NCBI RefSeq assembly: GCF_050947335.1
Contig: NC_134988.1
Coordinates: 7,006,001 to 7,070,000 of the forward strand
Reading direction: 5' to 3'
Source: Megachile rotundata
Taxonomy: Eukaryota; Arthropoda; Insecta; Hymenoptera; Megachilidae
Length of the DNA stretch: 64,000 bases
Below the pieces are notes generated by a model. It was not told the DNA's origin, did not search any database, and worked only from the letters and a program-made list of their open reading frames with translations. A program made the translations under genes and the position numbers. Of this stretch, positions 12,266-24,880 are shown in pieces (the first letter of the stretch is position 1; the number at the start of each line of letters is the position of its first letter).

Positions 12266-13018
12266 GTACGTCTTCAGTTATTTAACCTTCAATAAGGCTA
12301 TGTACAAGGTTACACAGTTTAACTTTAAGGAGATGTGACTAAAAAAAGATCCTCATAAAAGGTTATCCTCAGAGATCTCATGAAGCGCTTTGCAACGTGA
12401 CCAATGAACGAAATGATAATTGTCAGCTAACCTTGAAGAGTCCTCGACTTAAATGACACATCTTGAACTGTTTAACCTGCAACAAGGCTATGTACAAGGT
12501 TACACAGCTTAACATTCAGGAGACGTGTCCAAAAAGAGTCCCTCATAAAAGGTTATCTTCAGAATTCTCATGAACCACTTGCAACGAGAGCAACGAATGA
12601 AATGATAATTGTCAGCTAACCTTGAAGAGTCCTCGTCTTAAATGGCACATCTTATATTGTTTAACCTTCAGCAAGACTATGTACGAGGTTACACAGCTTA
12701 ACTTTCAGGAGATGTGACTAAAAAAAGACCCTCATAAAAAGTTATCCTCAGAGTTCTCATGAAGCACGTTGCAACGTGACCAACGAACAAAATGATACTA
12801 ATTGTCAGTTAACCCTGAAGAGTCCTCGTCTTAAATAACACATCTTCAATTATTTAACCTTCTACAAGGCTACGTACAAGCTTACACAGTTTAACTTTCA
12901 AGCGATGTGACCAAAAATAGATCCTCATAAAAGGTTTGCAGAATTTCGCTAAAACATGTTACAAACTAATCAAGGAACGAATTGCAATTAATAGTCATTT
13001 AATCGTGAAGGTCCACGT
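12250..13018. repeat. 190-bp tandem repeat that copies the exon/donor boundary
   Basis: CTTAAAT recurs at 12258 (in the exon), 12448, 12637 and 12830, that is 190, 189 and 193 bp apart. Each copy is followed by -TTTAACCT-CAAGGCTATGTACAAGGTTACACAG, CATAAAAGGTTATC, CTCATGAA and TGTCAGCTAACC blocks. The first unit overlaps the last codons of the dpr exon and its splice donor. In later copies the donor GGTACGT reads GACACAT, GGCACAT or AACACAT, so the GT is lost. A final partial unit fades near 13018. Confidence 0.88.
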
Positions 13019-13019
13019 T

Positions 13020-13660
13020 AATTTTCTGGGTAAAATTTCGAATCGTAAAGCAGCTGATACGGAAGAGCTTAACGCTATCGCGTCAGCCGTACTTTAGAGG
13101 CACGCTTCCTCAGCCACCACCCTTTTCATCCTCAGCTCGTTGATTCTCTTCATGGTGCGTGCGCCACGACGAGGACGACAACGAGAAGCGTGAGGAGTTT
13201 GCAAAGCTCTCCTGTTCGCGAGACGTAGTTAACGGAAGCGGCGTACGCGGTCATGTATAATAGATAGAAGGAATCCTCCAGAGGGTGCTTGGCAGCTCAT
13301 TTCGCATACGGCTTTTTTAGTGACCTCGACGTTCCGCGCGCAGACTAGCGCCGCTGTTGGAAAACGTTCGACGTTTTCAACGTCGAGTGTCGAGAAACAA
13401 ACTGCGCTCTTCGTGTTCAGTTTGCCCTCTAGGGAATTAGCAGGCTTGATGGGCTGGGGGAATAACCGGGCAGGGCACACAGTGATGCGCACGACGACGG
13501 GACAGAGAATTCTTCAACCCTTTAGGTACTGTGACTACACTTGTTTATATATGGCGATGTGGACTTTCCTCGCATAGTTGTTTTTGGGAAATTGTTATAC
13601 TGGGTTACATTAGATCAGGTTAGGTTTGTTTTGAAGATACGCCGAAGTGGTTCTCGTTCA
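13020..13660. other. unique intronic island
   Basis: GC-richer, non-repetitive intronic sequence. It holds a perfect 8-bp hairpin with a 3-nt loop, GAAAACGT-TCG-ACGTTTTC, at 13360-13378. An open frame at 13229-13492 on the minus strand has no known domain. Confidence 0.4.
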
Positions 13661-14160
13661 GGTGCTTTTACTCAACTAATTTTCAAATTATGTTTAAATT
13701 ATCCTTAACTCATCCCCAAATTATCCTCAATGTATCCACAACTCATCTCATGATGATCTTCTGCCAATCCTCAAGTTAATCTTAACTCTTCTTCAAATTA
13801 TCCTTAAATTGTCCTTGACCCACCCTCAAATTGTCCTCAAATTATCATTAAGTCATCTCCAAATGATCCTCAACTAATCCTCAAGTTATCCTTAACTCAT
13901 CTCCTAATGATCTTCAGCTAATCCTCAAGCTATCCTTAACTCATTTTCAAATTATCCTTAAATCATCCTTGACCCATCCTCAAATTGTCCTCAAATTATT
14001 ATTAATTCATTCCCAAATGATCCTCAACCAATCCTCAAGTTATCTTTAACTCACCCCCCATTTTTTCTTAATTAAACCTCAAACTACCTTTAACTAACCT
14101 ACAATTAATCTTTAAACAATCCTCAAATTAATTTAGACTTATTCTGAAAAGTTTCCAAAA
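13660..14160. repeat. short-unit TCCTCAA/ATCCTTAACTC repeat
   Basis: Degenerate 12-14 bp blocks alternate (CCTCAAATTATC, CTTAACTCATC, CAAATGATCCTCAAC). A longer block, CAAATGATCCTCAAC-AATCC, recurs about 153 bp apart (13861 and 14014). Confidence 0.75.
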
Positions 14161-15040
14161 TTCAACCTCTCAAAATGCTCTTCTCGCCTACTTTCCATAC
14201 TTACCATATGCCGCATTCGCCCTTACCCACAGAAACAGAAGAACTGGGTCAAAAGGGTCAAAGTATCCTGCGGATAGGGTCAAAATATGCCCCAGTTCGA
14301 TTTAAAACGTTTCTTCGCCGAAATGCGAAGTGCGGCGGTGGAAAACGAACGAAGCCCGTTGAAGATCACGTCCGTTTCCGTTTTATCGGCTCCGCTCGAC
14401 TTCCCTCGCGTTCCGCGCGATGAGTATGCGAGGCGGCGCGAGGCGAAGAGTTATTACCGCGGGTGTTGTATGCAGGTAACTACAAGGGCGACCATAATTC
14501 TGGAAGTAATGCGAATTTGCTTGACAAGTAGTCGGTGGATCGTGGGTTGCATTCGGAATCAGTTCGGCGCCGGTATTCCTCTCGCGACCTGCACGCTTCG
14601 TCAAATGTTCCTCGCGAGCGCACGTCTGCGATGGTCAGCCCAAGGATGCGAATTACGATCAGGACCACCGTGGCCAAAATCGTCCGGCCGTTTCGAAGCT
14701 GAATTTCCATGAAACCCTCACATTTTCGACGCTTTATCGAGATCTCGGATACGAGGGCCATCGTTAATTTCTTGGAAAATTCCGCGACCTGCTGCTACCC
14801 GGTGCAACCGTGTCCGCGGTTTAAGCGGAAACTGGTGGCAAAACGCAATTTTGCTCTGGAAATTTATTATGGAGATTTGAAAGTATAATTTTTTTAGGGG
14901 AGCAAATGGAAGAGGAACACCTTTGAAATTGTAATTTTGAAAAATTAAAGTTAGTTGGAGATTTTGAAATGAAGATGTTGTTTATTTATGGCGAAGGAAA
15001 ATTATTAGTTGAAATTTTGTGTGAAAGCTGCAGATTCTCA
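14160..15040. other. unique GC-richer island
   Basis: Positions 14280-14760 are clearly GC-richer than the surroundings. Open frames occur on both strands (14287-14712 on +, 14480-14761 on -) with no recognisable domain, so neither is called a gene. It may be an intronic regulatory element, which is inference only. Confidence 0.4.
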
Positions 15041-15420
15041 TTATGAAATATTCTAACCTAAACTAGCCATAGTAATATGTGAAACTTCTTTCAATAATTA
15101 GTTTCATAACCTAATCTAAAATAATTTAACCTAACCTAAATACGACGTTGTTTAACGTATCTTGCCACAGAGATGTAGTACAATTAAACATAGCTGTAAA
15201 AGCTTATCCTAATGTAACTGTGTAATTCTAGCCAAACATAACCTAACTTTCGAGGAAAATTTAACGGGGACCACGGAAGATCAATATACAGTGTCAATAT
15301 AATATTGTCAATATTTCTATATTGTCACGTAGAAGCTTAAAATACACATAAGAATCTAACCTGAACCTAACTTGAACCTAAAGTAGAATTAACCTAAATC
15401 TAATCTAGCTCCAAAATCTC
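15040..15420. repeat. sparse CCTAA-type degenerate repeat
   Basis: Scattered AACCTAA, ACCTAAC and TGAACCTAA motifs in AT-rich sequence. They are less dense than at 9.1 or 42 kb. Confidence 0.5.
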
Positions 15421-16380
15421 AAATAAACTTCGTCTTGTGGCACCGTTTCTTTTATAACTTTCTTCGCATAATCTGATAGTATTCAATAAATATAGACAAA
15501 GTATAATAATTTTGAATGACGGAATCCATTGGTTCAAGTGTCATACGTTGTTAAAGTATAGTAGTTTTGAAGTACTGTATCGCTTTAATGTAACTAGGTG
15601 AGTTTTATTATTTGGTGAAACACATATTGTGCTCGGATCGCATTCATTAAAAATGCCGTAAGTCAATATTATTTCGGCGACCAAATTGCCGCCATAAATA
15701 TTCGCACGGTCGAAGTGCAAATTCATTGCCGCGTAAACGTCCCCTTCCTCTCATCAGTCTTTCGCAGGACGCCATGATTTCATTTTTTGAATGTGCGTAC
15801 CGTCGCTGGCTAACGTTTATTCAATTTCATTTAGTTAAAATTTCATCGAAATTTCGCCGTGATCTAACTGAAGTTCAAAGTGAATTATACTTGCCTACGA
15901 ACTCTTCACTGTGATTAACACTCTTATATAGCCTTCTGCATCGAGTCCTGTGTAACTTTTTAAATAGTCCGCGTGAATTTCACTGGCGATATTAACGTGT
16001 TCCTTTATAACTAGTATAGTGAGAACCTCACGATTCTCGATTATCATAAGACATACTTGTGTCAGTGTCGACCATCTTAACCCAATGATCGTCTTTTCTG
16101 ACACGATTGTATTTTCTTCTACCAAACGTCTATTTTTAGAATCATGTGAAAATACGAACTGATTTGTGAATTATTGGTACGATTGAATGTTTAGCTGAAT
16201 CGTTACTCGCATTTTTCTATACTTAATTTTTGTGTCTGAACAACAATGGAGAATCAGATTCTGAGAACCATAATAAATGTCAACACTGAAAGTCGTACTT
16301 GTATATTTATTGAATACTAATTGATTTTGTAAAATGGTAACCCAAAACGAAGCTTAACATAAACTTTGCCTTAAGATAAT
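15420..16380. other. unique AT-rich intronic stretch
   Basis: No tandem structure and no convincing exon. Short open frames on both strands have no motifs. Confidence 0.4.
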
Positions 16381-16683
16381 GAATATTTAACGTATAATTA
16401 ACAAACCTCATATAAGTTTAGACCAAATGCAAGTGAACCTTGAATCTAACCTATAACTTTAAATTTAACCTAGACCCAACATCGAATCTGACCTAAACTT
16501 AAATTTAAATGTGATTTAATTGGATCTTGAATCTAGACTAGACTTAACTATGAACATAATCTAGATCTAATCTTGAGTGTAATCAATATTAAATCTTTTA
16601 ACTAGTATAAACTTAACATTGAATGTAACCTAGCACAAACTTTAAATGTAACCTGGACCGAACCTTGAATATAATCTAAATTC
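16380..16683. repeat. CTTGAATCTAACCTA-type degenerate repeat
   Basis: Repeated ACCTTGAAT-TAA-CTA and ACTTTAAATTTAACCTAGAC motifs, again CCTA-rich. The array ends where the Tc1-like copy begins. Confidence 0.55.
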
Positions 16684-17225
16684 TGGCCATCGAATTAGGA
16701 CCACGTACGAAAACTTCACTTTTATGCCTATAACATGATCACATATGGAAAATTGTCTTGGGTCACGCAAAATTACTAAATACGTTGATAACTGTATACA
16801 TAGCAATTTGTTACTACCGTGATAATAAATTGTGTGGGTGATGAGCGATTAAGGGCCGTGCGTTTACGTTAGGCTCGAGTATAGCGCTAGAGGTGAAATT
16901 TGAATGCCATAGAAAATGTCTGCCTACTCAAAAGACTAGTTTACAACTCTCCAACCACATTATCCGAGTTGAAAAGAATTACAGATATTTGGGAAAATAA
17001 CGAAGATATAAAGCATATGATGTATACAGAGCATATCGAAAGCTGTGACCAAAGCAAAGGGTGGAAATACAAGATATTAACGTGTGTTAATAATGTTATG
17101 TACAGTAGTAGTGTATCATGATAGCTAATAAATTATATAATTACAATTTGAACAGGCTTTTTAATTTTACGGAAAACGTGAAATGTGCTAAAAAAATTTG
17201 TAGTGGTCTTAATTCGATGGCTGTA
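16684..17225 (+). mobile_element. Tc1-like element copy 1 (broken, about 540 bp)
   Basis: Inner parts of terminal inverted repeats are present: CCATCGAATTAGGACCAC at the left and its near-complement GTGGTCTTAATTCGATGG at the right, with one mismatch. The outermost CAGTCCC is eroded on the left and shortened on the right. Inside, the frame from about 16900 reads L-S-E-L-K-R-I, then D-I-W-E-N. A different frame at about 17045-17080 then reads V-T-K-A-K-G-G-N-T-R-Y-stop, the usual end of Tc1/mariner transposases. Only this C-terminal tail remains and a frameshift separates its halves, so it cannot be autonomous. A near-copy lies inverted at 56983-57531. Confidence 0.85.
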
Positions 17226-17860
17226 GATTTAACCTTGACACAAGGTAAATTCTTTTTACAAAGTCACCGATATTCGTGCGATTTATCATTCGAACGTTAA
17301 GTCGGTTATTAAAATTGGTTCCGGCGGAACGAAACGAAATGCTTAACGGAAAATGTTGGATTATTCGGACGATTTCGGTAAAAAATGAAAATCCGTTGCG
17401 GATGCGATCGAAATGCCGCGTCGAGAATCATGGTAATCCGTAGTAAATAATGCACGAAGCTTCCGCCGCGGAGACTTTCGATACTTCCGTTGCTGGAAGC
17501 CGCGAAAAGCCGTCGTGGAAAGTAGTTGAAACCCTCGGTGAAACTTCAAAAGCCTCTTCTATCCTTGGATCTTGGAGGCTGCGTTTAGCGGTACGTATTG
17601 ACGGCCCTGTAATCCTCATCGATTCGACTTACATGCGATTTTCGTTCGGATACAAAAGTTACCGGGATGGCTTACGTTGTTCCAAGAATCGAAGACGAAG
17701 AAAGGACCGAGAACTCGAAGCGAAGTTGCTCCCGATACTGCAACATCACCCTTATTCATTTTCATGATCTTTCGCTTCGATTCTTTGAGCAACTCCGTTC
17801 GACGGGACATTCTCTGGATACCGATGCTCTTTGAAGCTGCGCGAAGTCAACTGTGAAATA
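17226..17860. other. unique intronic island
   Basis: Moderate-GC, non-repetitive sequence. Open frames on both strands at 17361-17810 lack recognisable features. Confidence 0.4.
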
Positions 17861-18900
17861 GCGTTTTTCAAATTTCGAGGTTTAGAAAATATGGAATTTT
17901 TGTATTCGTCAATATGCAAGTTTTTGAAGTTTCAATCCCTGGTTGCCGAAATTCACTAAACTGATGCTTGAAGTTTTCCTATTTTTGAATTTTGAAATTT
18001 TTGAACTTTGACGTTTAAATATTTTGCATATTTAAAATTTTGGAAATTTGGAGGTTTTAGGGTTTTTTGATTTGCGTGTTTTGTACATTCGTATTTCTCC
18101 GTTTCCTAATTATAGAATTCATTGTTTCTCTAATTCCATATTTCCCTCATTCTCTGTCTCTCTAATTCACTAATTTTCTAATTTCGTGTTTTCCAAATTA
18201 CCTACTTGCCTAATTCCTTGTTTCCCTAATTGCATATTTCCTTAATTTCCTACTTTTGTAATTTCCTAATTTCCTAATTCCATATTTCGTTAATTCCCTA
18301 TTTCGCTAATTCCTTATTTCTATAATTCACCAGTTTCCTAATTTCCTAATATGTAATTCTGTATTTTTCTAATTTCCTAATTCCCTATTTCCCCATTTCC
18401 CCATTTCCCTATATCCCCATTTCCCTATTTCCCCTATTCCCTATTTCCCCTATTCCCTATTTCCCCTATTCCCTATTTCCCATATTCCCTATTTCCCATA
18501 TTCCCTATTTCCCCTATTCCCTATTTCCCCTATTCCCTATTTCCCCTATTCCCTATTTCCCCTATTCCCTATTTCCCCTACTCCCTATTTACCCTATTCC
18601 CTATTTACCCTATTCCCTATTTACCCTATTCCCTATTTCCCTATTCCCCATTTTCCATTTCCCTAATTTCCTAATTCCCTATTTTCCTATTTCCCTAATT
18701 TTCTAATTTCCTAATTCCTTATTTCCCTAACTTCGTAATTTCCTAGTTTCCTGATTTCCTGATTTCCTGATTTCCTAATTTCCTAATATTCCAATTCTCT
18801 AATTTACTAATTTCTTATTTCTCTAATTCCTTATTTCTCTAATTCCATTTTTCCTGTTTCCCTATTTCCTAATTTCCCAATTTCCAAAGAATTTTATTTA
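17860..18900. repeat. 8/16-bp pyrimidine-rich minisatellite
   Basis: From about 18110 the sequence is made of CTAATTTC and CTATTTCC octamers. Between 18410 and 18650 these form near-perfect 16-bp units CCTATTCCCTATTTCC. The first 250 bp (17860-18110) is a degenerate TTTGAAATTTTTGAA run-in. Confidence 0.9.
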
Positions 18901-20040
18901 CCGCTTTGTTTCATATTACCTTGACACACTCAAATTAAAAAAATAAGTAATTACAATACTAAAAATTCATCAAATTAAATGACTAACCAAATTAAAAACT
19001 CAGAATTATTTAAAGTTAACTATATTAAATTGCCTACATTTAATATTTCAAAGATCATCACAATAATTTACTAGCAATATTTTATTTATCTCAAATTGTA
19101 CACGTTCGAAACAAAAAATTAACTAACTAAAATATTGAAAATTTCAATCACATAAACAAATTATCAAATAAAATAACAAAAATTCAATTAGGTCAAACTG
19201 AATTTACACAGTATTTCAAAAATACTGTAGTACAATATTTTATTGACAGTTTCATTTATTTCAAATCGTGATCTTTAAATGAAAAAAATTGATTAACTAA
19301 AATATTAAAAACTTCGGCCACTTGAACAAATCAAGGAATAAAATACTGAAATTCAATTAAGTTAAATTGAATTTGTATCATATTTCAGGGTACAGTTGAA
19401 TATTTTATCGATTGTATTATTTATTTCAAACGTCATGTCTGCAAATGAAAAAATTTGCTAAATAAAATATTTTTAATTTTTACCGCTTAAACTGACTTTT
19501 AGCGATTTCATTTGATTTATTTAATTAAATTGAATTTGTGCAATATTTCAAAAGACAGAATATATTACCGACAATATTATTTATTTAAAATCTCATATCT
19601 TGCAATGATAACATTAATTAACTACAATATTATACATTTCCACCGCTTAAACTAAATATTAGCTATTTTATTTGTTTAATTAAATTGTATTTCTTGAATA
19701 TTTCAAAATATGGCAGAATATTTTATCAACAATATTATTTCAAATTACATATCTTTAAACGAAAAATTTAATTAACAAAATTGTTATAAACCACGACCAC
19801 TTAAATCAATCGTAATAACTAAAATTCAATTAAATTAAATTGAATTTACACAATATTTCAAAATCCAATACAATATTTCATTTAAAATATATTGTATTTA
19901 ACTTTTACTTTTATATCTCATAACCTCTACAGTTTACTCATTATTTCAAATACCATTTAAAAAATATCAAAATCAAAATTTCCCATAAAATATATTTACA
20001 AACGTCCAAAATTATTTCCTTCGATTGCTAAACTTCCAAA
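18900..20040. repeat. degenerate AT-rich tandem repeat, about 150-175 bp period
   Basis: The block AACTAAAATATT followed by a C-rich CCACTTAAAC/CCGCTTAAAC segment recurs near 19141, 19311, 19481, 19640 and 19790. ATATTTCAAAAT and ATATTTTAT-GACA segments lie between. Copies are strongly diverged. Confidence 0.65.
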
Positions 20041-20390
20041 GCCGATCTTTTCGTATCAAGTTTCAAATTTATCCTCTCGTTCGTTGGTTCGCCATTGCCT
20101 CGTCAGCCGTCCTTCCGGTTTCCGATCCTCGAGGCTAACCGCACTGTTTCGCACACAGCTGACCTCTCTTTGGTGTTCTTGCATAGCGTATTCATGGGAA
20201 ACTTCTTACAAAGACATCCAAAGTCGAACCGTTTTCGCTCTTTCGACTTTTGCTCCTTTCCAAACGATCTTCTCGCTCGATTTCCTGTTTCCTTTCCACG
20301 TTTCAACGTAATTTTACCTTCAGCCATGTTCTCCTACTCCGCATTTTTTACCGATATCCTTTTTTAAATAAACTTTCAAACCACGTCGCT
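20040..20390. other. unique intronic island
   Basis: Non-repetitive sequence with overlapping open frames on both strands and no motifs. I see no gene. Confidence 0.4.
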
Positions 20391-21400
20391 GATTCGCGAA
20401 ACTAGTACCAGTACTCTCTTTATATTGCCACCATTTACTCAATTTCCTCATCATACAAATTTCTATGTCCGTTAATTTCCTGTTCTGGTATTTTCCTTAT
20501 TCAGAACTTTTACGTTGAAATCGTCTATAGGACTCTTTCAGTACACTTTCAAATCAGTGAAGTGATTTGAAAAACTAGTACCAATACTCTCTTTATATTG
20601 CCAGTGTTTACTCAAGTTCCTCATCACACCTATTTTCACGTCCATTAATTTCCTATTTAGGTATTTTCCTTATTCAGAACTTCAAGGTTGAAATTCCTCT
20701 AGGAATGCTTTTTCAATAAACTTTCAAATCACATTATTGATTCACGAATCTAGTACTATTATACTCTCCTTATATTGCCACCATTTATTCACTTTCCTCA
20801 TCACATCTAATTTCACGTCCATTAATTCCCTATTTAGGTATTTTCCTTATTCAGAACTTCAAGGTTGAAAATCTTCTAGGATTGCTTTTTCAATAAACTT
20901 TCAAATCACATTATTGATTCACAAAACTAGTACTATTATACTCTCTTTATATTGCCACCATTTATTTAATTTCCTCATCACACCTATTTTCACGTCCATT
21001 AATTTCCTATTTAGGTATTTTCCTTATTCACAACTTCAAGGTTGAAATTCCTCTAGGAATGCTTTTTCAATAAACTTTCAAATCACATTATTGATTCATG
21101 AATCTAGTACTATTATACTCTCCTTATATTGCCACCATTTATTCACTTTCCTCATCACACCTAATTTCACGTCCATTAATTCCCTATTCAGGTATTTTCT
21201 TTATTCAGAACTTCTACATTGAAATTCTTCTGGGATTGTTTTTTAAATAGACTTTCAAATCACATCGTTGATTCATAAAACTATGCTCTCTGTATATTGC
21301 CACCATTTATTCACTTTCCTCGTCACATCCAATTTTACGTCCATTAATTCGCTATTCTGATATTTTCCTTATTTAAAACTCCCAAACTGAAATACTCTCT
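20390..21400. repeat. 177-bp tandem repeat, about 6 copies
   Basis: GGTATTTTCCTTATTCAGAA recurs at 20487, 20660, 20837, 21014 and 21191, with a diverged last copy near 21359. Spacings are 173, 177, 177 and 177 bp. Other shared blocks are TATATTGCCACCATTTA, CCTCATCACACCTA and CACGTCCATTAATT. The middle copies are very similar to one another. Confidence 0.93.
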
Positions 21401-22100
21401 AAAACTCCTCCAGCTCTATTCATATAACGAACAATATGATACTCCGGCAATATAACAAGAGACAATACAAGAGATTTTTCCATCTCTTTGTTGTCTGAGC
21501 CAGCAATTATGGTTTTCAGCAAATTTAGCGAATCTCGCCGCAGTCACAAGCAGATCGTAGCTGAAGTCTCATCGAAGGGGCAAAAGTTGTTTGGCATCAA
21601 CAAGTGCCTTTCCGGTCCAGCATGCTTAATAACAGCCGGTAGACCATTTTCCTCGAGTAGTTTGAGCTTCGAGAAGCTGGTGGCTTATGCAAACGTCTCG
21701 AAGGAAATGAAAATCGCAATCGAGCCAGCCGTCATCGGCAGAGTCCTCATGATTCCTTAGCTGCTGTTCAACGGCGCAGTTTTCATGAAGAAAAAGACGC
21801 GAACGAAGGGGACGATAATAGACAGTGGTGCCATTGAAAAGCCATGAGGAATCAATTATCGAGCGAGCAAAAGGGCGGAAAATTATAGCGAAGGGTGGCT
21901 ATAATCTTTCGTTTTCCTCCCCAAATGCTGTTATCACTGAGAAACAGGGTTTCCTAACTTTCCGATAGATGACCCACGCGATAAATCCCCTCAGTTAACG
22001 TGTTTTGTGCTAAGTTTATTACCTTGCTTTTGTTGTTTTTCTTTTTCAGGTGTTTACTGTTAGTTTTTGTAATCAATAACTGTTGTTGATTAACTCGATT
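21400..22100. other. unique island, GC-richer and coding-like in texture
   Basis: Positions 21480-21830 stand out by base composition. The + strand is open from 21488 to 21760 but starts only at TTG. The - strand has short helix-like stretches interrupted by stops. I recognise no family; a decayed pseudogene is possible but unproven. Confidence 0.3.
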
Positions 22101-23540
22101 CATTAAATGAAAAAGAGTATAATATGACCCGATATTGTCACATAAAAATACTAAGGCACTCAAGGAGTCATTTTTCTGAATATTATTATGTCTTTGTCTT
22201 ATTACTTAAAGTTTGACATGATGTGTTGACATAAACCTGTCATAAAATGTCACTTATGATATACTGTCTTGAGGTTTAGAGTCTTTAAAAAAAGACTGTG
22301 TAAACAGTTTACTAATATTTCTAATCAAAACAGTGCACTGTCGGCCTCAAAGCAACGTATCGGCTACTGTAACCAGTAAAATGTATTCTACTGAGTTTGA
22401 TAAATTCTGACACGATTTTATGACATAAAAGTATCGTTAAATAGCACATATAATACATTAATTTAAACCTTGGAGTATAAAGAAAATCTCTATATGCACA
22501 CTTCCTTGATATTCTAAATAAAAAATGGCTGACTACCAACCTCAAAACGATCAGCTACTATAAACAATAGAACTCTGTTCGGTTGACTAACTTCTGATAC
22601 GATTTAATGATGTAAAATTATCACTAAATAACACTTGTGAAGCACTACATTGATGCTTAGTTTTTGAAGAAAGTAATAGTACATAGCCACATTTAATATA
22701 CTCAATTCAAAATGGTTGACCGAGTACAATTACTTGAAATATCTTCAGTTTAAAACTGTTAAGCTTTGTACACATCGAACAATGATGTCAGTTGCACTAA
22801 AAGCTGATAATTGTGAAGCACAAAAGTTTGAAACAGTTTCATGGCATGAAAGTTATTTAAAGCGGTACTTGTCACGTGACACTTTACAACTTTAACTTCA
22901 GCGAAAGTTCGTGATATAAAAGTACCTCGAAATGGCTGTATAAACTTCCCGTTTATACAATTAATATAAAATATCTTTATAATCTTAATATTTTCAGAAC
23001 AAAGTTCTTAATGTTACCTCGGCACGTGTATACAATAACTTAGTAACTGTAAAAAATGAGACGTCACCGCAAAGTTGGTAAACTTTTATTAAAACTTTTT
23101 CGAATAAGTGTCTTAAAATGATGCTTGCATCTCAATTTCAAGCTTGAAGTCTACTAAAAAATCCGACATAAACGTTTCATTGATATTTCTATCTTAAAAT
23201 AGTTGGTTGTTAGCCTCAACGCGTAATAGATCCATTACTATGAATAATAAAACGTAGCCATTAGGTAACTCTTGACACGATTTCATGACATAAAAGTACC
23301 TCAAACTTACACGTATGATACATCAATGTAAAGCTTGAAGCCTAACCAAAATAGCTATCTAATCGTTTCGTCAATATTTTCAATGTAAAATGGCTGGTTA
23401 TCGGCCTCACGGCAAACCTGTCTATTACTAAAGACAGTCTAAGGTACTATTTTAAATTGATTAACTTCTAACACGGCTTTACGACAAAAAAATGCCTCTA
23501 CTGTAGTATTCTTGATACAAACTAGCTTCCGTTAAAACAA
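22100..23540 (+). repeat. dispersed repeat array, forward; holds left arm of the inverted repeat
   Basis: Units of the 160-196 bp family carry CATGACATAAAAGTA, TTTAAAGCTTGAAG, CAAAATGGCTG and CGGCCTCAAAGCAA blocks. The part at about 22285-23410 is nearly the reverse complement of 26383-27504. The remaining 130 bp toward 23540 is related to the family but no longer part of the close match. Confidence 0.88.
22285..23410 (+). repeat. left arm of a 1.1-kb inverted repeat
   Basis: The arm starts at AAAAAAGACTGTGTAAAC and ends near ATCGGCCTCAC. It matches the complement of 26383-27504 over its whole length. By eye only a few differences occur per 100 bases, and small open frames (22321-22545 here, 27246-27470 there) differ at about three residues in 74. 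The loop between the arms is about 3.0 kb. Confidence 0.9.
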
Positions 23541-24390
23541 TAAATTAACATTTATTAACAAATACCCAAGCTTTTTTTACATATCTTCAAAAATCCTTAA
23601 CAAATTTTCAATTTATATTCCATCAAATTGTTCACAGATCAGTGACATCACTTTTTTCTGAGCAAAATAAGAAATCTCTCGTGACCACTTTCTTCTTTCT
23701 TTTTTTATAATTAATATACGTTCTTCTTAAGGTACATCGAGAATATTAATTAAATGTGAACCCTTTGCGGACAAAGTAAGTTACGCAACAATATCCACCA
23801 ACAGTATTTTCACGAATCTTCCACTCTGCTCTCCGATTTTCTCTCTCTCTCTCCTCTTCGGCTCTCTCTGTATTGCCGCAAACTTTTCGCAGAATTATCG
23901 TAGCCGGCGTAAAAGTTGTCGATGGCCTGGTCGTTTCCTAAACTAATTCGAACCTGGTACGCTTTAAGGGTTGAAACAGGGTAATTTGGCCACAGTAGGG
24001 TCGCGAGGACACGTTTTACAAATGAATTTACCTCGCCACTTGAGACATCCTCTAACGAATCGTTTCGTTGTTATTATGATACTGTACAGACCGTAATCGC
24101 TGCATAGTTAATTTCATGGTTATGAATGAAAGATAAATGTCCTTTGACTTTGTGAACGTTCAATAATTAGGTCAGTAAATTGTATTCATGTTTTGTTGTT
24201 TGCTATGTTAATTATGTTTATGATCAGAGTTACATTTAGCTCGCAATCCGAGATTTGTGTTAATTTATGCTTTAATGACAACGGCATATCATGATTTCGT
24301 GATTAAACTAGCCTACAATTCTAATCTACATTAGCATTTTCAGATTTAAGATATAACTGTGGTAATTTCAAATTCACAAGATCCACAATC
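23540..24390. other. unique intronic stretch in the inverted-repeat loop
   Basis: Non-repetitive. Near 23757 AACCCTTTGCGGAC resembles a piggyBac-type end, but no partner end or TTAA duplication was seen. Confidence 0.4.
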
Positions 24391-24880
24391 TTTAACTGGA
24401 GGTTCTATAATTTCATGGCCTCAAAGTTTCAAGACGGTTATAAGGTCTGAAGGTTTCAAGATACCACGGCTTTAAAGCCTCAAGAATACAATATTCCATG
24501 GTTCGATGGCGTTAAAGTATTAAATTTCCATGGTCTCATGACTTCAAGGTCCTGAGATTTTAAGTTTCGCTGCCCTTACATCTGTAAGGTTTCTGCATCC
24601 GAGGTTTAGAGATACTGAGGCCTCAAAGTTCTATGGCCTCAAGTTACAACGTCGTAAAACTGCAATATTTCGAAATTTTCAACTTCCTCATGGCCTCAAA
24701 ATCTTGAGATTTCTAGGTTGGAAGGCCTCAAATTTGCAAGGTTTGTTAGTTCCATGGTCCGAAGATACTAAGCCTTCAAAGTTCAAAGGCCTGGAGGTGC
24801 TGCATTCTAAAACACCAAAGCTTAAAAATTCCCACATTTAAAAATCCACATGCCTTAAAATGTTCATATGTACTCCAAAA
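24390..24880. repeat. degenerate CTCAAG-type octamer repeat
   Basis: Blocks ATGGCCTCAAA, TTTCAAGA, CTTCAAGG and GAGATTT recur without a clean period. It belongs to the family at 1 kb and 29.5 kb. Confidence 0.65.

Noticed and set aside
14287..14712. 141-codon plus-strand frame in a GC-richer intronic island
   Set aside because: Frames are open on both strands through base composition. No domain, and no splice sites consistent with the dpr phases.
21488..21760. 90-codon plus-strand frame in a coding-like island
   Set aside because: It starts at TTG and the reverse strand looks equally coding-like. No family recognised; a decayed pseudogene cannot be shown from sequence alone.
23757..23775. 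AACCCTTTGCGGAC resembling a piggyBac-type terminus
   Set aside because: No partner terminus and no TTAA target duplication at a plausible distance.
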